This document shows positions 28,805-37,819 of a stretch of DNA of 64,000 bases, one piece after another. Position 1 is the first letter of the stretch. Each line of letters opens with the position of its first letter. Made by a program: the position numbers and the translations under genes. Location of the stretch: the NCBI GenBank assembly GCA_016213785.1, contig JACQZQ010000103.1, positions 58,356 to 122,355 of the forward strand, written 5' to 3'. Origin of the DNA: Acidobacteriota bacterium (lineage in GTDB: Bacteria; Acidobacteriota; Blastocatellia; Chloracidobacteriales; JADJPF01). Below the pieces are notes generated by a model that had not been told where the DNA came from, ran no database searches, and saw nothing but the letters and a program-made list of their open reading frames with translations.

Positions 28805-29404
28805 TTATAATTTCTGATCACTAGGATTAATCGGTCTATCATCATTGGGACTAGCATTGGGTTCAGGTTCATAAAGAGTATTAAAGTCAAAATCTGGATC
28901 CATTAATCCTTGTCTTTCACATTCTTGTAAGAATTGATACATTCCCCAAACAAGCTGTCTAGCACGGTTAGCAGCAGGATTTTGCTCCATTGGATCCATT
29001 GAGATTGCTCTATCAAAGTCCGCAGCAGCCTCTTCTAATCGAGAATTCATCAAATAAACTTCCCCGCGATTAACATAAGCTTCTAAATTATCAGCATCTA
29101 GCTCAAGACATTTATTTAAGGCATCATAAGCCTCATCATATTTTTCTTTTTGAATAAATATTGCTCCTGCTGCGTTGTAATAGCGAGCATCTTTGTCATT
29201 AAGACCAATTAAACCCTCTAAAATTACTAAGGCATCATCATAGCGTTCTTCTTCGTAAAGAGCATTAGCAAGTAGAGCCATAATATCCATGTCATCTTGG
29301 TTTATTTCAAAAAACTGCTGTATTGATATTTCACCTTCAGCAGTTCTTTTTATTAGTTCAACAAGTTCTTCTTCAGTATTAGCTTTTAAGAATGAGTCTG
29401 TCAT
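28805..29404 (-). CDS. TPR protein resembling LcrH/SycD type III secretion chaperones
   Basis: 199 residues, acidic. An N-terminal helical region (1-40) is followed by three to four TPRs (about 40-150) and a disordered Pro/Asn/Asp tail. The repeat text YEEERYDDALVILEGLIGLN, then DKDARYYNAAGAIF, follows the pattern of class II type III secretion chaperones (an LxxL helix, then D-x-R-(Y/F)-(Y/F)-x-x-x-G-A). LcrH-type proteins are about 160-180 residues with three TPRs, so the size fits. The next gene upstream encodes a Gly-rich hydrophobic protein. A generic TPR adaptor is the alternative; there are no secretion machinery genes in the window. Confidence 0.75.
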   Translation of the reverse strand: MTDSFLKANTEEELVELIKRTAEGEISIQQFFEINQDDMDIMALLANALYEEERYDDALVILEGLIGLNDKDARYYNAAGAIFIQKEKYDEAYDALNKCLELDADNLEAYVNRGEVYLMNSRLEEAAADFDRAISMDPMEQNPAANRARQLVWGMYQFLQECERQGLMDPDFDFNTLYEPEPNASPNDDRPINPSDQKL

Positions 29405-29508
29405 AAATTAAATATTCCCTTAGATAAACTGGTTTTAGTTTATTACTTATACTTAACTTAAAAGAGTTTTATTTATTTAAGAATTTAAGAAATTACCTAT
29501 AAAATGAA

Positions 29509-29542
29509 ACAAGGCAACCGTATCTAATTACGGTTGCCTTGT
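29509..29542 (-). terminator. Strong intrinsic terminator
   Basis: Perfect 14-base stem ACAAGGCAACCGTA with a 6-base loop (TCTAAT), 39 bases beyond the stop of the Gly-rich protein gene on the minus strand, followed in that direction by a T-rich run. It is the most GC-rich hairpin I noticed in this AT-rich window, consistent with a highly expressed upstream gene. Confidence 0.75.
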
Positions 29543-29580
29543 CAAGGAAAACTTTTCTTGCAATAGTCTTGTAGAAACTC

Positions 29581-30186
29581 TTATGCGCGTAATGCCATTT
29601 GAGGGTTGACAAGACCACCAACTCTATTAAGAAAGTCATTTACTTTACCAAGTGTACCCAAAACATTACTAATTGTATTACTAATATTACCCAAGCCACT
29701 AGTGTTTACCCCAAAATTACCAAGAAGTTTGGAAACCGAATTTAGTACACTTTGAGCATCTGTGCCAAACTTTGTTCCAACGCCAAGAAGGTTTTGAGCT
29801 TTATTAAGAACACCTGAAATAGTCTGACCAAGTTTTGAGCCTTTTAATAAATTGCTTACAACACTACCTACACTAAGTTTTTCACCTTTAAGTAGGCTGT
29901 TTGCGATATTACCTAATGGAGCTTGAAGAGCAGTAGGAAGCTTACTGATAAGACCTCCAGCCAATTTGCCTGCTACACCACCAAATGCACCTAAAGCACC
30001 TTGTAAGAGAGATGGCCCCAATTTTTTGCCGCTTAGCAAATTAGTAGCTACATTTGTTATTACAGAACCTAATCCTGGAGCTATAGCGTTAGCAGCAAAA
30101 CCTATTAAGGTTTTTCCAATGCCACTGGTTGCAAAACTCTTTACTGCGTTACCAATACTTTTAAATACACCACCTATGAATGCCAT
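29581..30186 (-). CDS. Gly/Leu/Ser-rich amphipathic protein, unknown
   Basis: 201 residues, rich in Gly, Leu, Ser, Ala, Asn and Val, with very few acidic residues and no cysteine. The start MAFIGGVFKSIGNAVKSF resembles an amphipathic helix; a hydrophobic Gly-rich middle (about 25-100) is followed by repeated SNLLKG/NSLLKGEKL-like and VLGTLGKVNDFL-like segments. There is no cleavable signal. The ribosome site AGGAGG is near-perfect and a very strong terminator follows, suggesting high expression. The composition recalls pore-forming, bacteriocin-like or translocator proteins, but no family is recognised. Confidence 0.7.
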   Translation of the reverse strand: MAFIGGVFKSIGNAVKSFATSGIGKTLIGFAANAIAPGLGSVITNVATNLLSGKKLGPSLLQGALGAFGGVAGKLAGGLISKLPTALQAPLGNIANSLLKGEKLSVGSVVSNLLKGSKLGQTISGVLNKAQNLLGVGTKFGTDAQSVLNSVSKLLGNFGVNTSGLGNISNTISNVLGTLGKVNDFLNRVGGLVNPQMALRA

Positions 30187-30374
30187 GATGAAATCCTCCT
30201 AAAATTTTATTTAATATAATTGTTTAATAATGATATTTAATTTTCAATTACAAATTACATATTGCTGAAATACTATTCACTCAACTTATCGGTGTCAACA
30301 TTAAAAAGTTGCTTACATATAATTTTTTTTTCTACATTTCTGCAACTTTTTAGGAACAGGCTCAAACCCTTTCC

Positions 30375-31247
30375 TTACTGTGAGTTTAGACGCATAAAAT
30401 TTGATAAAACCGGCAAATATTTTCCGGTTTCTTCAAAATGTGGCAAATGAGAACTATCTTCAAATATTTTGATCTCTGATTTCGGTAATAAACTCTTATA
30501 AAATAAAGTAGTTTGAGGTGTAGCTTCATCATAACGACCACAAGTAAATAATATGGGTATAGCTATTTCACTTAATCTTTTAGTGACATCATAATCACGG
30601 ATATTTCCTGTTACTAAAAATTCTGATTCACCCCAAATAGTCTTGTATACAAGATCATTTGCTCCATCTATAGAATCCATCATTGCCTGAGGCCATTTTG
30701 CTAGCCTACATACATAACGCTCATAATATTCCATAGCTAGGGTTTGAAACTCTTCACTATCGCTTTTTCCCTTATACTGTTCTAGAGTCTCTACAATCTC
30801 TTTTGGTAACGTGTTTAATAACTCTTGAGTGTCTTTTATCCACATAGGAAGACTTAAACAAGGGCTAGCAAGAATAAGGCTTTTTAAGTTAGATTGATTG
30901 GTAAGAGCATATTCTGTGGCTAAAATGCTTCCCCAAGAATGCCCCAAAAGATGAAAATCTGTTAGATTAAGCTGTCTTACTAGCTCTATTAATTCTCTAA
31001 GAAAATAATCTAGATTCCAACGAGAAGTGCTTTTGCCTAAATAGGAGGATTTCCCACAACCCAATTGATCATAAAAAATTATTGGGCGTTCTTTAGCTAA
31101 CTCTGCTAAAGGAAGCAAATAGTTATGAGGTGAGCCTGGCCCTCCATGTACTATCAATAAAGGAGAAACACCTGATTGCATTTCACCATAAATCCAGTAC
31201 CAAATTCTTTCACCTTGAAATAAAACAAAATTAGAAACGTATTGCAT
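30375..31247 (-). CDS. Proline iminopeptidase-family alpha/beta hydrolase
   Basis: 290 residues, family S33. The oxyanion motif is HGGPG (near 34-38). YDQLGCGKSS follows, then nucleophile elbow GHSWGS, acid GRYDEATP and His in EDSSHLPHFEE. All triad residues are present. Expected to release N-terminal proline or hydrolyse related small amides in the cytoplasm. Stands alone. Confidence 0.9.
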   Translation of the reverse strand: MQYVSNFVLFQGERIWYWIYGEMQSGVSPLLIVHGGPGSPHNYLLPLAELAKERPIIFYDQLGCGKSSYLGKSTSRWNLDYFLRELIELVRQLNLTDFHLLGHSWGSILATEYALTNQSNLKSLILASPCLSLPMWIKDTQELLNTLPKEIVETLEQYKGKSDSEEFQTLAMEYYERYVCRLAKWPQAMMDSIDGANDLVYKTIWGESEFLVTGNIRDYDVTKRLSEIAIPILFTCGRYDEATPQTTLFYKSLLPKSEIKIFEDSSHLPHFEETGKYLPVLSNFMRLNSQ

Positions 31248-31466
31248 TTATTAAGATCCAGAATTAAATAAAATCATCATTTACCTTCTAAAGTTCCCAC
31301 TCATTAGATTGAATAGAAAAGGGTTTGTATACTTTGGCATATGCTCAAACTGTCTAGTAATAAACCTAGTAGTTTAGTACGATAAGCCATAAAGCAGACT
31401 TCCAAAAGCAGGAAAATCATTTAATAGTATTTTATAGTATAAAGCTATTTAAGACCTAAAAAATTT

Positions 31467-31490
31467 CCTAAAACTAGACCTAAAACTAGA
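31467..31490. repeat. 12-base tandem direct repeat
   Basis: CCTAAAACTAGA occurs twice head to tail, and the next two bases (CC) begin a third copy. Upstream of the acyl-CoA reductase-like gene; could be a regulator site or simple slippage. Confidence 0.5.
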
Positions 31491-31518
31491 CCAAATTGCC
31501 TTGGCTTAAAAAGGAACT

Positions 31519-31533
31519 TGTACTATAAGTACA
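31519..31533. promoter_or_regulatory. Palindromic operator-like site
   Basis: TGTACT-ATA-AGTACA, a perfect 6-base inverted repeat about 45 bases before the ATG at 31578. Size and position suit a dimeric repressor or activator site. No regulator is assigned. Confidence 0.3.
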
Positions 31534-31577
31534 CCCTAGATTTTTTAGAGCTTATTTAGAAGGTATTTTTAATAATT

Positions 31578-32720
31578 ATGTCTAGTGATAGTTGTAAAGC
31601 AATTTTTGTTACTGGAGCTAGTGGTTTTTTAGCTGGTGAACTGCTCCCACGTTTATTAGAAAAAAATCAAGAGTCCCCTATCTATATTTTACTTAGAGCT
31701 AGTAATAAGTCAGAGTTAGAAGAAAGACGACAAACAGTATTAAGTTCTGTTAATTTGCCTAAAGAAATTTCTCATCGAGTTATTGCCCTAGCTGGAGATG
31801 TAGAGAAAGAAGATTTAGGTTTAGGAGATGATTATAAAAAAATAGCTAAAGAAGTTGGTGAAATTTATCATTCAGCAGCAAATACCCGCTTTGATCAACC
31901 TTTAGAAAAAGCACGTCAAATTAATTATCTTGGCACAGAAAATATCTTAAAATTTGCACACCAAGTACAAGATCTAGGTATTCTTAAGCGCTATCATCAT
32001 GTCTCTACTGCTTATGTGGCAGGCAACCGAGCAGGAATCATAAAAGAAAACGAACTAGAATGTGGACAAAGCTTTTTTAATACCTATGAACAGTCTAAGT
32101 ATGAATCTGAGATATTACTACGTAATCAAATGACAAGTTTGCCTATTACTATTTACCGACCAAGTATTATCTCAGGAGATGCAATTACTGGACGTACACG
32201 GCATTTCTACGTAATTTATGAGCCTATGAAATGGGTATATTTTGGGCATCTAACATTTTTACCCTGCCGCCCCGATGTTAAGCTAGATATCGTACCTATT
32301 GACTATGTTTGTGATGCTATTGTAGCTATTGGAAATCAATCTAGTTCTGTTGGGAAAACTTATCACTTAACAGCAGGCTTACGTAGAAGTATTGATCTTG
32401 ATGAGTTAGTTGATAGCTGTCTTAAAGAGTTTAATAATTTTAATAAAGATCAAGGAAAGCCTTTAGTTAATCGTCCTGAGATTATTACTCCTGAAATTAT
32501 CGAACACATGCAAGGAGGAGATCGTGAAAAATCAGAAAAGTTTTTCCAAAGGGCTTGGCAACAAATTCAACGACATATGCCTTATATAATCTCAGAAAAA
32601 GATTTTGATGATACTTCTACTCAAGAAGCATTAAAAGATACTGGCCTTAGCTGCCCTTCTTTTAGAGATTATTTGTCTGTGGTTGTTGGCTATGCTCTAA
32701 GACAACAATTTCGTGCTTAA
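31578..32720 (+). CDS. Fatty acyl-CoA / thioester reductase-like SDR protein
   Basis: 380 residues; NAD_binding_4 (male-sterility type) extended SDR. The Rossmann glycine motif TGASGFLAG (about 12-20), HHVSTAYVAG and the catalytic YEQSK (Tyr ~170, Lys ~174) are present. The family reduces acyl thioesters to aldehydes or alcohols using NADPH. No carrier or adenylation domain is attached, so the substrate is probably acyl-CoA or acyl-ACP, for example in wax or lipid metabolism. Stands alone. Confidence 0.82.
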   Translation: MSSDSCKAIFVTGASGFLAGELLPRLLEKNQESPIYILLRASNKSELEERRQTVLSSVNLPKEISHRVIALAGDVEKEDLGLGDDYKKIAKEVGEIYHSAANTRFDQPLEKARQINYLGTENILKFAHQVQDLGILKRYHHVSTAYVAGNRAGIIKENELECGQSFFNTYEQSKYESEILLRNQMTSLPITIYRPSIISGDAITGRTRHFYVIYEPMKWVYFGHLTFLPCRPDVKLDIVPIDYVCDAIVAIGNQSSSVGKTYHLTAGLRRSIDLDELVDSCLKEFNNFNKDQGKPLVNRPEIITPEIIEHMQGGDREKSEKFFQRAWQQIQRHMPYIISEKDFDDTSTQEALKDTGLSCPSFRDYLSVVVGYALRQQFRA

Positions 32721-32840
32721 TCTTCTACTTTACTAATTCTCAGTTTGTAAAAATTATTGCCTATAAACTCAGTTATTTATGATTGGGTTTATAGAATCAA
32801 ATCTTAAAATATTGATTTACTTAATTTACTGGGTACTAAT

Positions 32841-34001
32841 TTACTGACTAAAGAAATTTAGTTTTTGCTCCAAAATCAGTTTTTCCATCATTAGACCTGC
32901 CTGACTTATAAGAATCTCTAATTCATCTAAACTACCTACTCCACGATCCCCTGGGTAATTATCTCCATATAAAATCACTCTTACTTTATTATCCACAACT
33001 AAAGGAATGCCAAATGCGGTTAAATTCATATTTTCGCCCCCCAGTTGCTTAAGTATTTCTCTATCATAAGTTTTATTGTCTAGTGGAGCTATTTGAGTTT
33101 TACAAGCTTTAACAACACGGTTTAAGAGTGAATTTTGTTCCAAAGGAATAATGACGCTTTTATCGGCGGAAACACTATCTGCTGATAGACCAAATTGTCC
33201 TAGTCCTTCAACTTCATGTTCTTTAACTAAAAATAAAACTCCTCTACTACAAACTTCGCTAGCAAGTCTCATTATTAGTAAAGTTACTTCGCCTTGAAAA
33301 GATTGTTGTTTTAATTCTTCTAGTAAATATTTTAAGTGCAGTATAGCTTTTTCGGCTGAATTTATAGTATCTAAATCATCTCTAGAGGAATTTGGCTCAA
33401 TATAATCATCTAGTTCTTTTAATAGATCTTCGCTACTTGTTGGAGTAATTGGCAAAGTTTTTTTAACTTCAGGAAATGAACCATCACGCCGTTTTTCATC
33501 TAAAAGTCTTGTAGCTTCTAAAATTAATTCATCAATATTTAATCCTTCTGTATAAACATAATCTTGAGTAATGTAAGGAAGTCCCCTACCAATAGGGATA
33601 GCATTTAATTTAATTTCAAAAGTCCCTCGTTTCCAAGTAAGTAGTTCTGCTACAGATCCTTGTATTTGCTGTTTGATAGCTTTTAGTAAATATTCTCGAC
33701 TAACCTTTCCTTGCTCTACTAAAATAGATCCTATAAGTCTTGGTTTTGCCATAGAATTTTGAATTTCTAAAGCCTCTTCCATTTCTTCATCAGTAATTAC
33801 ATTGTCTTGAACTAAAATTTCCCCTAAGGAATAAAGTATAGAATCTGTACTGGCCTGAACTATTTTTCCACGTATAAATACTAGCATTCCTCGTTGGCCT
33901 TGGTCGCTACGTAAAATTAAAGTTCCTGTTTTACAGCTAAGTGAGAGTATTTGCAGGATATCGGTGAGTGGAAAATCACTCAACTGTCCTGTAAGTTCCA
34001 T
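32841..34001 (-). CDS. PATAN/DUF4388 protein with GAF-like C-terminus
   Basis: 386 residues, cytoplasmic. Residues 1-~155 are a DUF4388 (PATAN) domain, with the typical opening MELTGQLSDFPLTDILQIL and the strand GTLILRS, and include the helical insert with repeated LVQDNVIT/LVEQGKVS text. A polar linker (about 190-225) is followed by a C-terminal ~150 residues like a degenerate GAF domain (VLFLVKEHEVEGLGQFGLS). PATAN proteins are linked to signalling in gliding and two-component systems. AAGGGG precedes the ATG. Confidence 0.85.
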   Translation of the reverse strand: MELTGQLSDFPLTDILQILSLSCKTGTLILRSDQGQRGMLVFIRGKIVQASTDSILYSLGEILVQDNVITDEEMEEALEIQNSMAKPRLIGSILVEQGKVSREYLLKAIKQQIQGSVAELLTWKRGTFEIKLNAIPIGRGLPYITQDYVYTEGLNIDELILEATRLLDEKRRDGSFPEVKKTLPITPTSSEDLLKELDDYIEPNSSRDDLDTINSAEKAILHLKYLLEELKQQSFQGEVTLLIMRLASEVCSRGVLFLVKEHEVEGLGQFGLSADSVSADKSVIIPLEQNSLLNRVVKACKTQIAPLDNKTYDREILKQLGGENMNLTAFGIPLVVDNKVRVILYGDNYPGDRGVGSLDELEILISQAGLMMEKLILEQKLNFFSQ

Positions 34002-34148
34002 ATTTGCCCCTTAACTTATTTTTCTCTTTTAATATAGTATTTTATGTTTTATCAATAGTATTAATAGTTATTATTCTCAGCAAGGAAAATTTAACTCTCA
34101 AAGCACTAGCATCTTGCCCAAAGACTTTTGCTAAGCTACTATCGCCTT

Positions 34149-34829
34149 ATGGCTAGCAAAAAAAATAAACCCATTTTAATCCACAATTTTCAACCTACAA
34201 CAAATTACATTACTCAATTATTAGAACTCTTAAAAGAATATTACCCCAAAGCAGAATGCTCGCTTAACTATAACACAGTATTTGAGTTACTAGTGGCGAC
34301 TATTCTTTCTGCACAATGTACAGATGAAAGAGTTAATAAAGTAACAGCAAGTTTATTTAGAAAATATAGCACTATTAATGATTATGCTAATGTTAGTATC
34401 ACAGAACTTGAGCAAGACATTCATTCTACAGGTTTTTTTCGTAATAAGGCCAAAAATATTCAAGCTACTGCACAAATTTTAATAGATCAATATCAAGGCC
34501 AAGTTCCTAAAACCATGAATGAATTACTTACTCTTCCTGGTGTAGCCCGTAAAACAGCTAATGTTGTGTTAGGTAATGCTTTTGGACAGGCTGTAGGCAT
34601 TGTAGTTGATACTCATGTTCGTCGTATTAGTCAACTCCTAGGGCTAACTACTGAAAATAACCCAGAAAAAATTGAAAAAGATTTGATAAAAATAATCCCT
34701 AAATCTGATTGGATAGATTTTTCACATCTACTTATTTTCCATGGAAGGCAAATTTGCAAAGCTAATCGGCCTGATTGTCAAATTTGCCCTCTATCTAGAT
34801 TATGCCCAAGTAGTAAGACAATAAAATAA
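34149..34829 (+). CDS. nth: Endonuclease III
   Basis: 226 residues from the ATG at 34149; an in-frame TTG at 34128 is less likely because the family begins near the ATG. Base-excision repair glycosylase/AP lyase for oxidised pyrimidines. The helix-hairpin-helix LPGVARKTANVVLG carries the catalytic Lys (about 135), and VVDTHVRR the catalytic Asp (about 154). The C-terminal 4Fe-4S ligands follow the exact C-x6-C-x2-C-x5-C spacing. All key residues are present. Confidence 0.97.
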   Translation: MASKKNKPILIHNFQPTTNYITQLLELLKEYYPKAECSLNYNTVFELLVATILSAQCTDERVNKVTASLFRKYSTINDYANVSITELEQDIHSTGFFRNKAKNIQATAQILIDQYQGQVPKTMNELLTLPGVARKTANVVLGNAFGQAVGIVVDTHVRRISQLLGLTTENNPEKIEKDLIKIIPKSDWIDFSHLLIFHGRQICKANRPDCQICPLSRLCPSSKTIK

Positions 34830-34863
34830 AGGCTAAACCATAGATCACTAAAGTATTAAGCTT

Positions 34864-35439
34864 ATGCGTGAAGAAATTTTTTCCTGGGATAATTTAACCC
34901 CAACTGAACAAAAAATGCTTACCAAGACTTTATCAAATCTATCAAATGAAACTGAGGCAATAAATTTATTTAATAATATGACTCAAGCCACTAGAGATTC
35001 ATTAATTAATATATATTACTTATCTACTAGTGATAAAGTAGCTGGTAATATTTGGCAATATATAAAATCTCTTCGTTGGGCAGGTCAAAATCAAATTGGA
35101 GTTTATGCTGAAAACCCTTCTGAAATCTATAGCTTACTGCTAAAGTCCAAAAATTTTACTCAAGATGATTGGTTAACATGTTTAATTAAAACATGTTATT
35201 GGAGTTTAAGACAAACTCAAGTAAATAACCAAAATATATCAGATTATGGTATGCAAGTTTATTATCCTAAAGACCCTAAACAACCAGAGCTTTTAGTAAT
35301 AGATATAGACACAATAGTTTTTTCCTCTTGGGTAAGTTGGCCTAAACATGCTTTAGATATACTTATTCCAGACCCTAAATTAAATAACCCATTGCGTGCT
35401 CGTCAAGCATTAGCAGCACGAGGGATCTTCCCCAAGTAG
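34864..35439 (+). CDS. Hypothetical protein
   Basis: 191 residues; not recognised. Mostly helical and polar with aromatic residues; no signal, membrane segment or cysteine pair. It starts 34 bases after nth and ends 60 bases before the PLP enzyme gene on the same strand, so it may share a transcript with either. Confidence 0.6.
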   Translation: MREEIFSWDNLTPTEQKMLTKTLSNLSNETEAINLFNNMTQATRDSLINIYYLSTSDKVAGNIWQYIKSLRWAGQNQIGVYAENPSEIYSLLLKSKNFTQDDWLTCLIKTCYWSLRQTQVNNQNISDYGMQVYYPKDPKQPELLVIDIDTIVFSSWVSWPKHALDILIPDPKLNNPLRARQALAARGIFPK

Positions 35440-35499
35440 CGCCTCTGTGGTAATCTGTTGATTTTCCACCCCATATTGCAAAAAAGGAAATCCTAGAAA

Positions 35500-36882
35500 A
35501 TGAGCAAAATGATATTTGGCCCAACTTTTGCAGAAATGCAAGATCCTACAAAAATTCCTTCTGATATTCGCCAAAAAGCATTAGCAGCAAAAGTAACCGA
35601 CCCTCTTAATCCTATAAATCTTTACAATATTACTTGGAAAAATGCTCAAGGCCGAGTAAATTATCTCGTTTTACCAAAAGAGCTTACAGGAATCAAAGCT
35701 AACATTATAGTGCTTTATGGTAAGGAATTTCCTACAGGAAGCCATAAAGTAGGCCCAACTTATTCTATTGCAATGGAAAAACAACTAGCAGGTGAAATTA
35801 AACCTGGCCGTGACACTTTAGTTTGGCCTTCTACAGGAAATTTTGGTATTGGTGGAGCTTGGGTAGGGCCAAGACTTGGCTATGATTCTTTAGTACTTTT
35901 ACCTGAAATGATGAGCCAAGAACGTTTTGATAAAATTACTAGTTATGGGGCAAAATATATTAAAACTGTTGGGTGTGAGAGCAATGTTAAGGAAATCTAT
36001 GATAAAAGCAAAGAACTTGCCGCAACCGATCCTAACAATAAAATCCTGAACCAATTCCAAGAATTTGGTAACTATAGATTTCATTATGCAGTAACCGGTA
36101 ATAGTATAATTGAAGCAGTAAAAGAGCTTGCTGAAAGAGGTAATGGAAATGGACGTGTCGCAGCTTTTGTTTCTGCTATGGGATCTTCTGGAACAATTGC
36201 TGCGGGTGATAGACTCAAACAACAATTCTATGAATCCAAAACTATTGGGCTTGAACCTATTCAATGTCCTACTATGTATAATAATGGATATGGAAGTCAT
36301 GATATTCAAGGTATTGGAGATAAACACGTTACTTGGGTTCATAATGTCTTAAATATGGATGCAATAATTTGTATTGATGATCTTGAATGTAAAAAGGGTT
36401 TACAACTTCTTACCGAAGAAACAGGAATGAGAGCATTAGAAAAGCGTTTTGGTATTGCTAGAGAAGTTTTAGAACCTCTTTCTCAGGTTTTTGGAATTTC
36501 TGGTATTTGTAATGTACTAGGAGCTATCAAAACCGCAAAATACTTTGAATTAGGAAAACATGAAAATATTGTTACAGTTGCTACAGATGGTATTGACCGC
36601 TATCCTTCAGTTTTACAAGAACTAACTAAAATGCATGGTCAAATGGATGAAGTAGAAGCTGCTATTAGAACAGTATCTATATTTCACAAAGCTAAATTAG
36701 ACTGGATTAAAGAAGCTACTATGGATGTTAAAAAATCCTGGCTGAACCTTAAATATTATACTTGGGTTGAACAACAAGGAAAAACTGTTGATGAACTAAA
36801 TGCTCAACGTAACTCTGAATTTTGGTTAGCTCATCAAGAGAAAATTTCTGATATCGATAAACAAATACTTGCTAACAGATAG
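35500..36882 (+). CDS. PLP-dependent enzyme, tryptophan synthase beta superfamily
   Basis: 460 residues. Fold-type II PLP enzyme: the Schiff-base Lys is K83 in TGSHKVG, followed by STGNFGIGGAWVG (substrate-binding loop) and a phosphate-binding SAMGSSGT loop (about 225-232). The family includes cysteine synthase, cystathionine beta-synthase and threonine synthase relatives, but the N- and C-terminal extensions fit none closely. This long form is usually annotated only as a PLP-dependent beta-subunit protein. AAGGAAA lies before the ATG. Confidence 0.85.
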   Translation: MSKMIFGPTFAEMQDPTKIPSDIRQKALAAKVTDPLNPINLYNITWKNAQGRVNYLVLPKELTGIKANIIVLYGKEFPTGSHKVGPTYSIAMEKQLAGEIKPGRDTLVWPSTGNFGIGGAWVGPRLGYDSLVLLPEMMSQERFDKITSYGAKYIKTVGCESNVKEIYDKSKELAATDPNNKILNQFQEFGNYRFHYAVTGNSIIEAVKELAERGNGNGRVAAFVSAMGSSGTIAAGDRLKQQFYESKTIGLEPIQCPTMYNNGYGSHDIQGIGDKHVTWVHNVLNMDAIICIDDLECKKGLQLLTEETGMRALEKRFGIAREVLEPLSQVFGISGICNVLGAIKTAKYFELGKHENIVTVATDGIDRYPSVLQELTKMHGQMDEVEAAIRTVSIFHKAKLDWIKEATMDVKKSWLNLKYYTWVEQQGKTVDELNAQRNSEFWLAHQEKISDIDKQILANR

Positions 36883-36940
36883 TTTTCTATTAAAACTATT
36901 AAACTTATAACATTAACTTTTCAATTGTTATTCAAACATT

Positions 36941-37357
36941 ATGAAACGCAAAATTATTATTGGATTAATAGCTTTTACAATTCTTATAGCTGGAATAATT
37001 TTTATGTTTCCACAGTACTTTAGTGATAATAAAATACATATATTAATCACTCACTATGATTATCGTCGTGGTTACTTAGAATTATCTGGTATTGCCGAAA
37101 ATATTGGTAAAGAGCCAATAAAATATAACCCTCCTTTATATGTAAAAGTATTTGATGAGAAAAATAATTTTATTACAGAAAGTAATATCTCTTTAATGCC
37201 TATACAACCAGATAATCCTGATGTAACACCTGCTACATTTGGAGAATTTGACTGTTTAATAAAAATTCCTTCTGGTTATGGCTATGTTAACTGGGAACTC
37301 ACTATAGATAAAGTCCCTTATCAAGTAACACAAAAAAATAAACCTCTAACGGAATAG
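36941..37357 (+). CDS. Membrane-anchored hypothetical protein
   Basis: 138 residues: a signal anchor (about 5-22), then a beta-rich extracytoplasmic domain. The segment YLELSGIAENIGKEPIKY, then LYVKVFDEKNNFI, resembles FxLYD-type domains of bacterial envelope proteins, but only loosely. It ends six bases before a lipoprotein gene; the two are likely co-transcribed. Confidence 0.62.
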   Translation: MKRKIIIGLIAFTILIAGIIFMFPQYFSDNKIHILITHYDYRRGYLELSGIAENIGKEPIKYNPPLYVKVFDEKNNFITESNISLMPIQPDNPDVTPATFGEFDCLIKIPSGYGYVNWELTIDKVPYQVTQKNKPLTE

Positions 37358-37363
37358 TTTATT

Positions 37364-37768
37364 ATGAAATTTTCTATATTAACTACAATACTATTTTGCT
37401 TACTACTATTTTTTACTTCTTGTACATCAGTAGAAGAAAAAGAACCTGTTCCTGAATGGCAGCAAAACCAAATTAAAGTAATAAATGAGTTTTTTGCTGA
37501 TAAGATCGCTGGTAACGAAGCAAAAAATTCATATTGTCCTGGTGATGGAATTATAAACAGTGATATTTTCGGCATACAAAGCTGGGCAATTGTTGATTCT
37601 AATGGTACATCTCAACAAGTTGGGCGTTTTGATGTACAAATAAACTTTGATCGAGATGGTGAAAAGAGTAGTGAGGTTTGGACAATAACTCTTTTTCGCC
37701 TTAGTGAAGACGCTTTTGACTATTGTGTTTATAAAATCGTTCCTACAGAAAGTAATGGCACAAAATAA
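37364..37768 (+). CDS. Putative lipoprotein
   Basis: 134 residues. Hydrophobic signal followed by the lipobox-like FFTSC at about 17-21, so lipid attachment to the Cys is likely. The mature part has two more cysteines (near 57 and 123) that could form a disulfide. Function unknown. Adjacent upstream gene is also envelope-anchored. Confidence 0.65.
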   Translation: MKFSILTTILFCLLLFFTSCTSVEEKEPVPEWQQNQIKVINEFFADKIAGNEAKNSYCPGDGIINSDIFGIQSWAIVDSNGTSQQVGRFDVQINFDRDGEKSSEVWTITLFRLSEDAFDYCVYKIVPTESNGTK

Positions 37769-37819
37769 CTAAATTTTTACTTATTACAAATCATTTTTTT
37801 TAATAACTGCAATATATTT

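Larger units (their letters stand above)
31248..31577. other. Divergent intergenic region
   Basis: About 330 bases without a convincing reading frame, between divergent genes. It holds a 12-base tandem repeat and a small palindrome (listed separately) and presumably promoters for both flanking genes. Confidence 0.5.

Noticed and set aside
22953..30186. Complete type III or contractile injection system
   Set aside because: Only chaperone-like and substrate-like proteins are present; no ATPase, export apparatus, sheath, baseplate or needle gene occurs in the window.
30262..30450. 62-codon plus-strand frame upstream of and overlapping the aminopeptidase-like gene
   Set aside because: Overlaps the end of a solid minus-strand gene, has no Shine-Dalgarno and no recognisable motif.
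35899..36342. 147-codon antisense frame inside the PLP enzyme gene
   Set aside because: Exactly opposite a conserved enzyme; the Ser/Ile/Asn-rich content is that expected from the complement of the sense codons.
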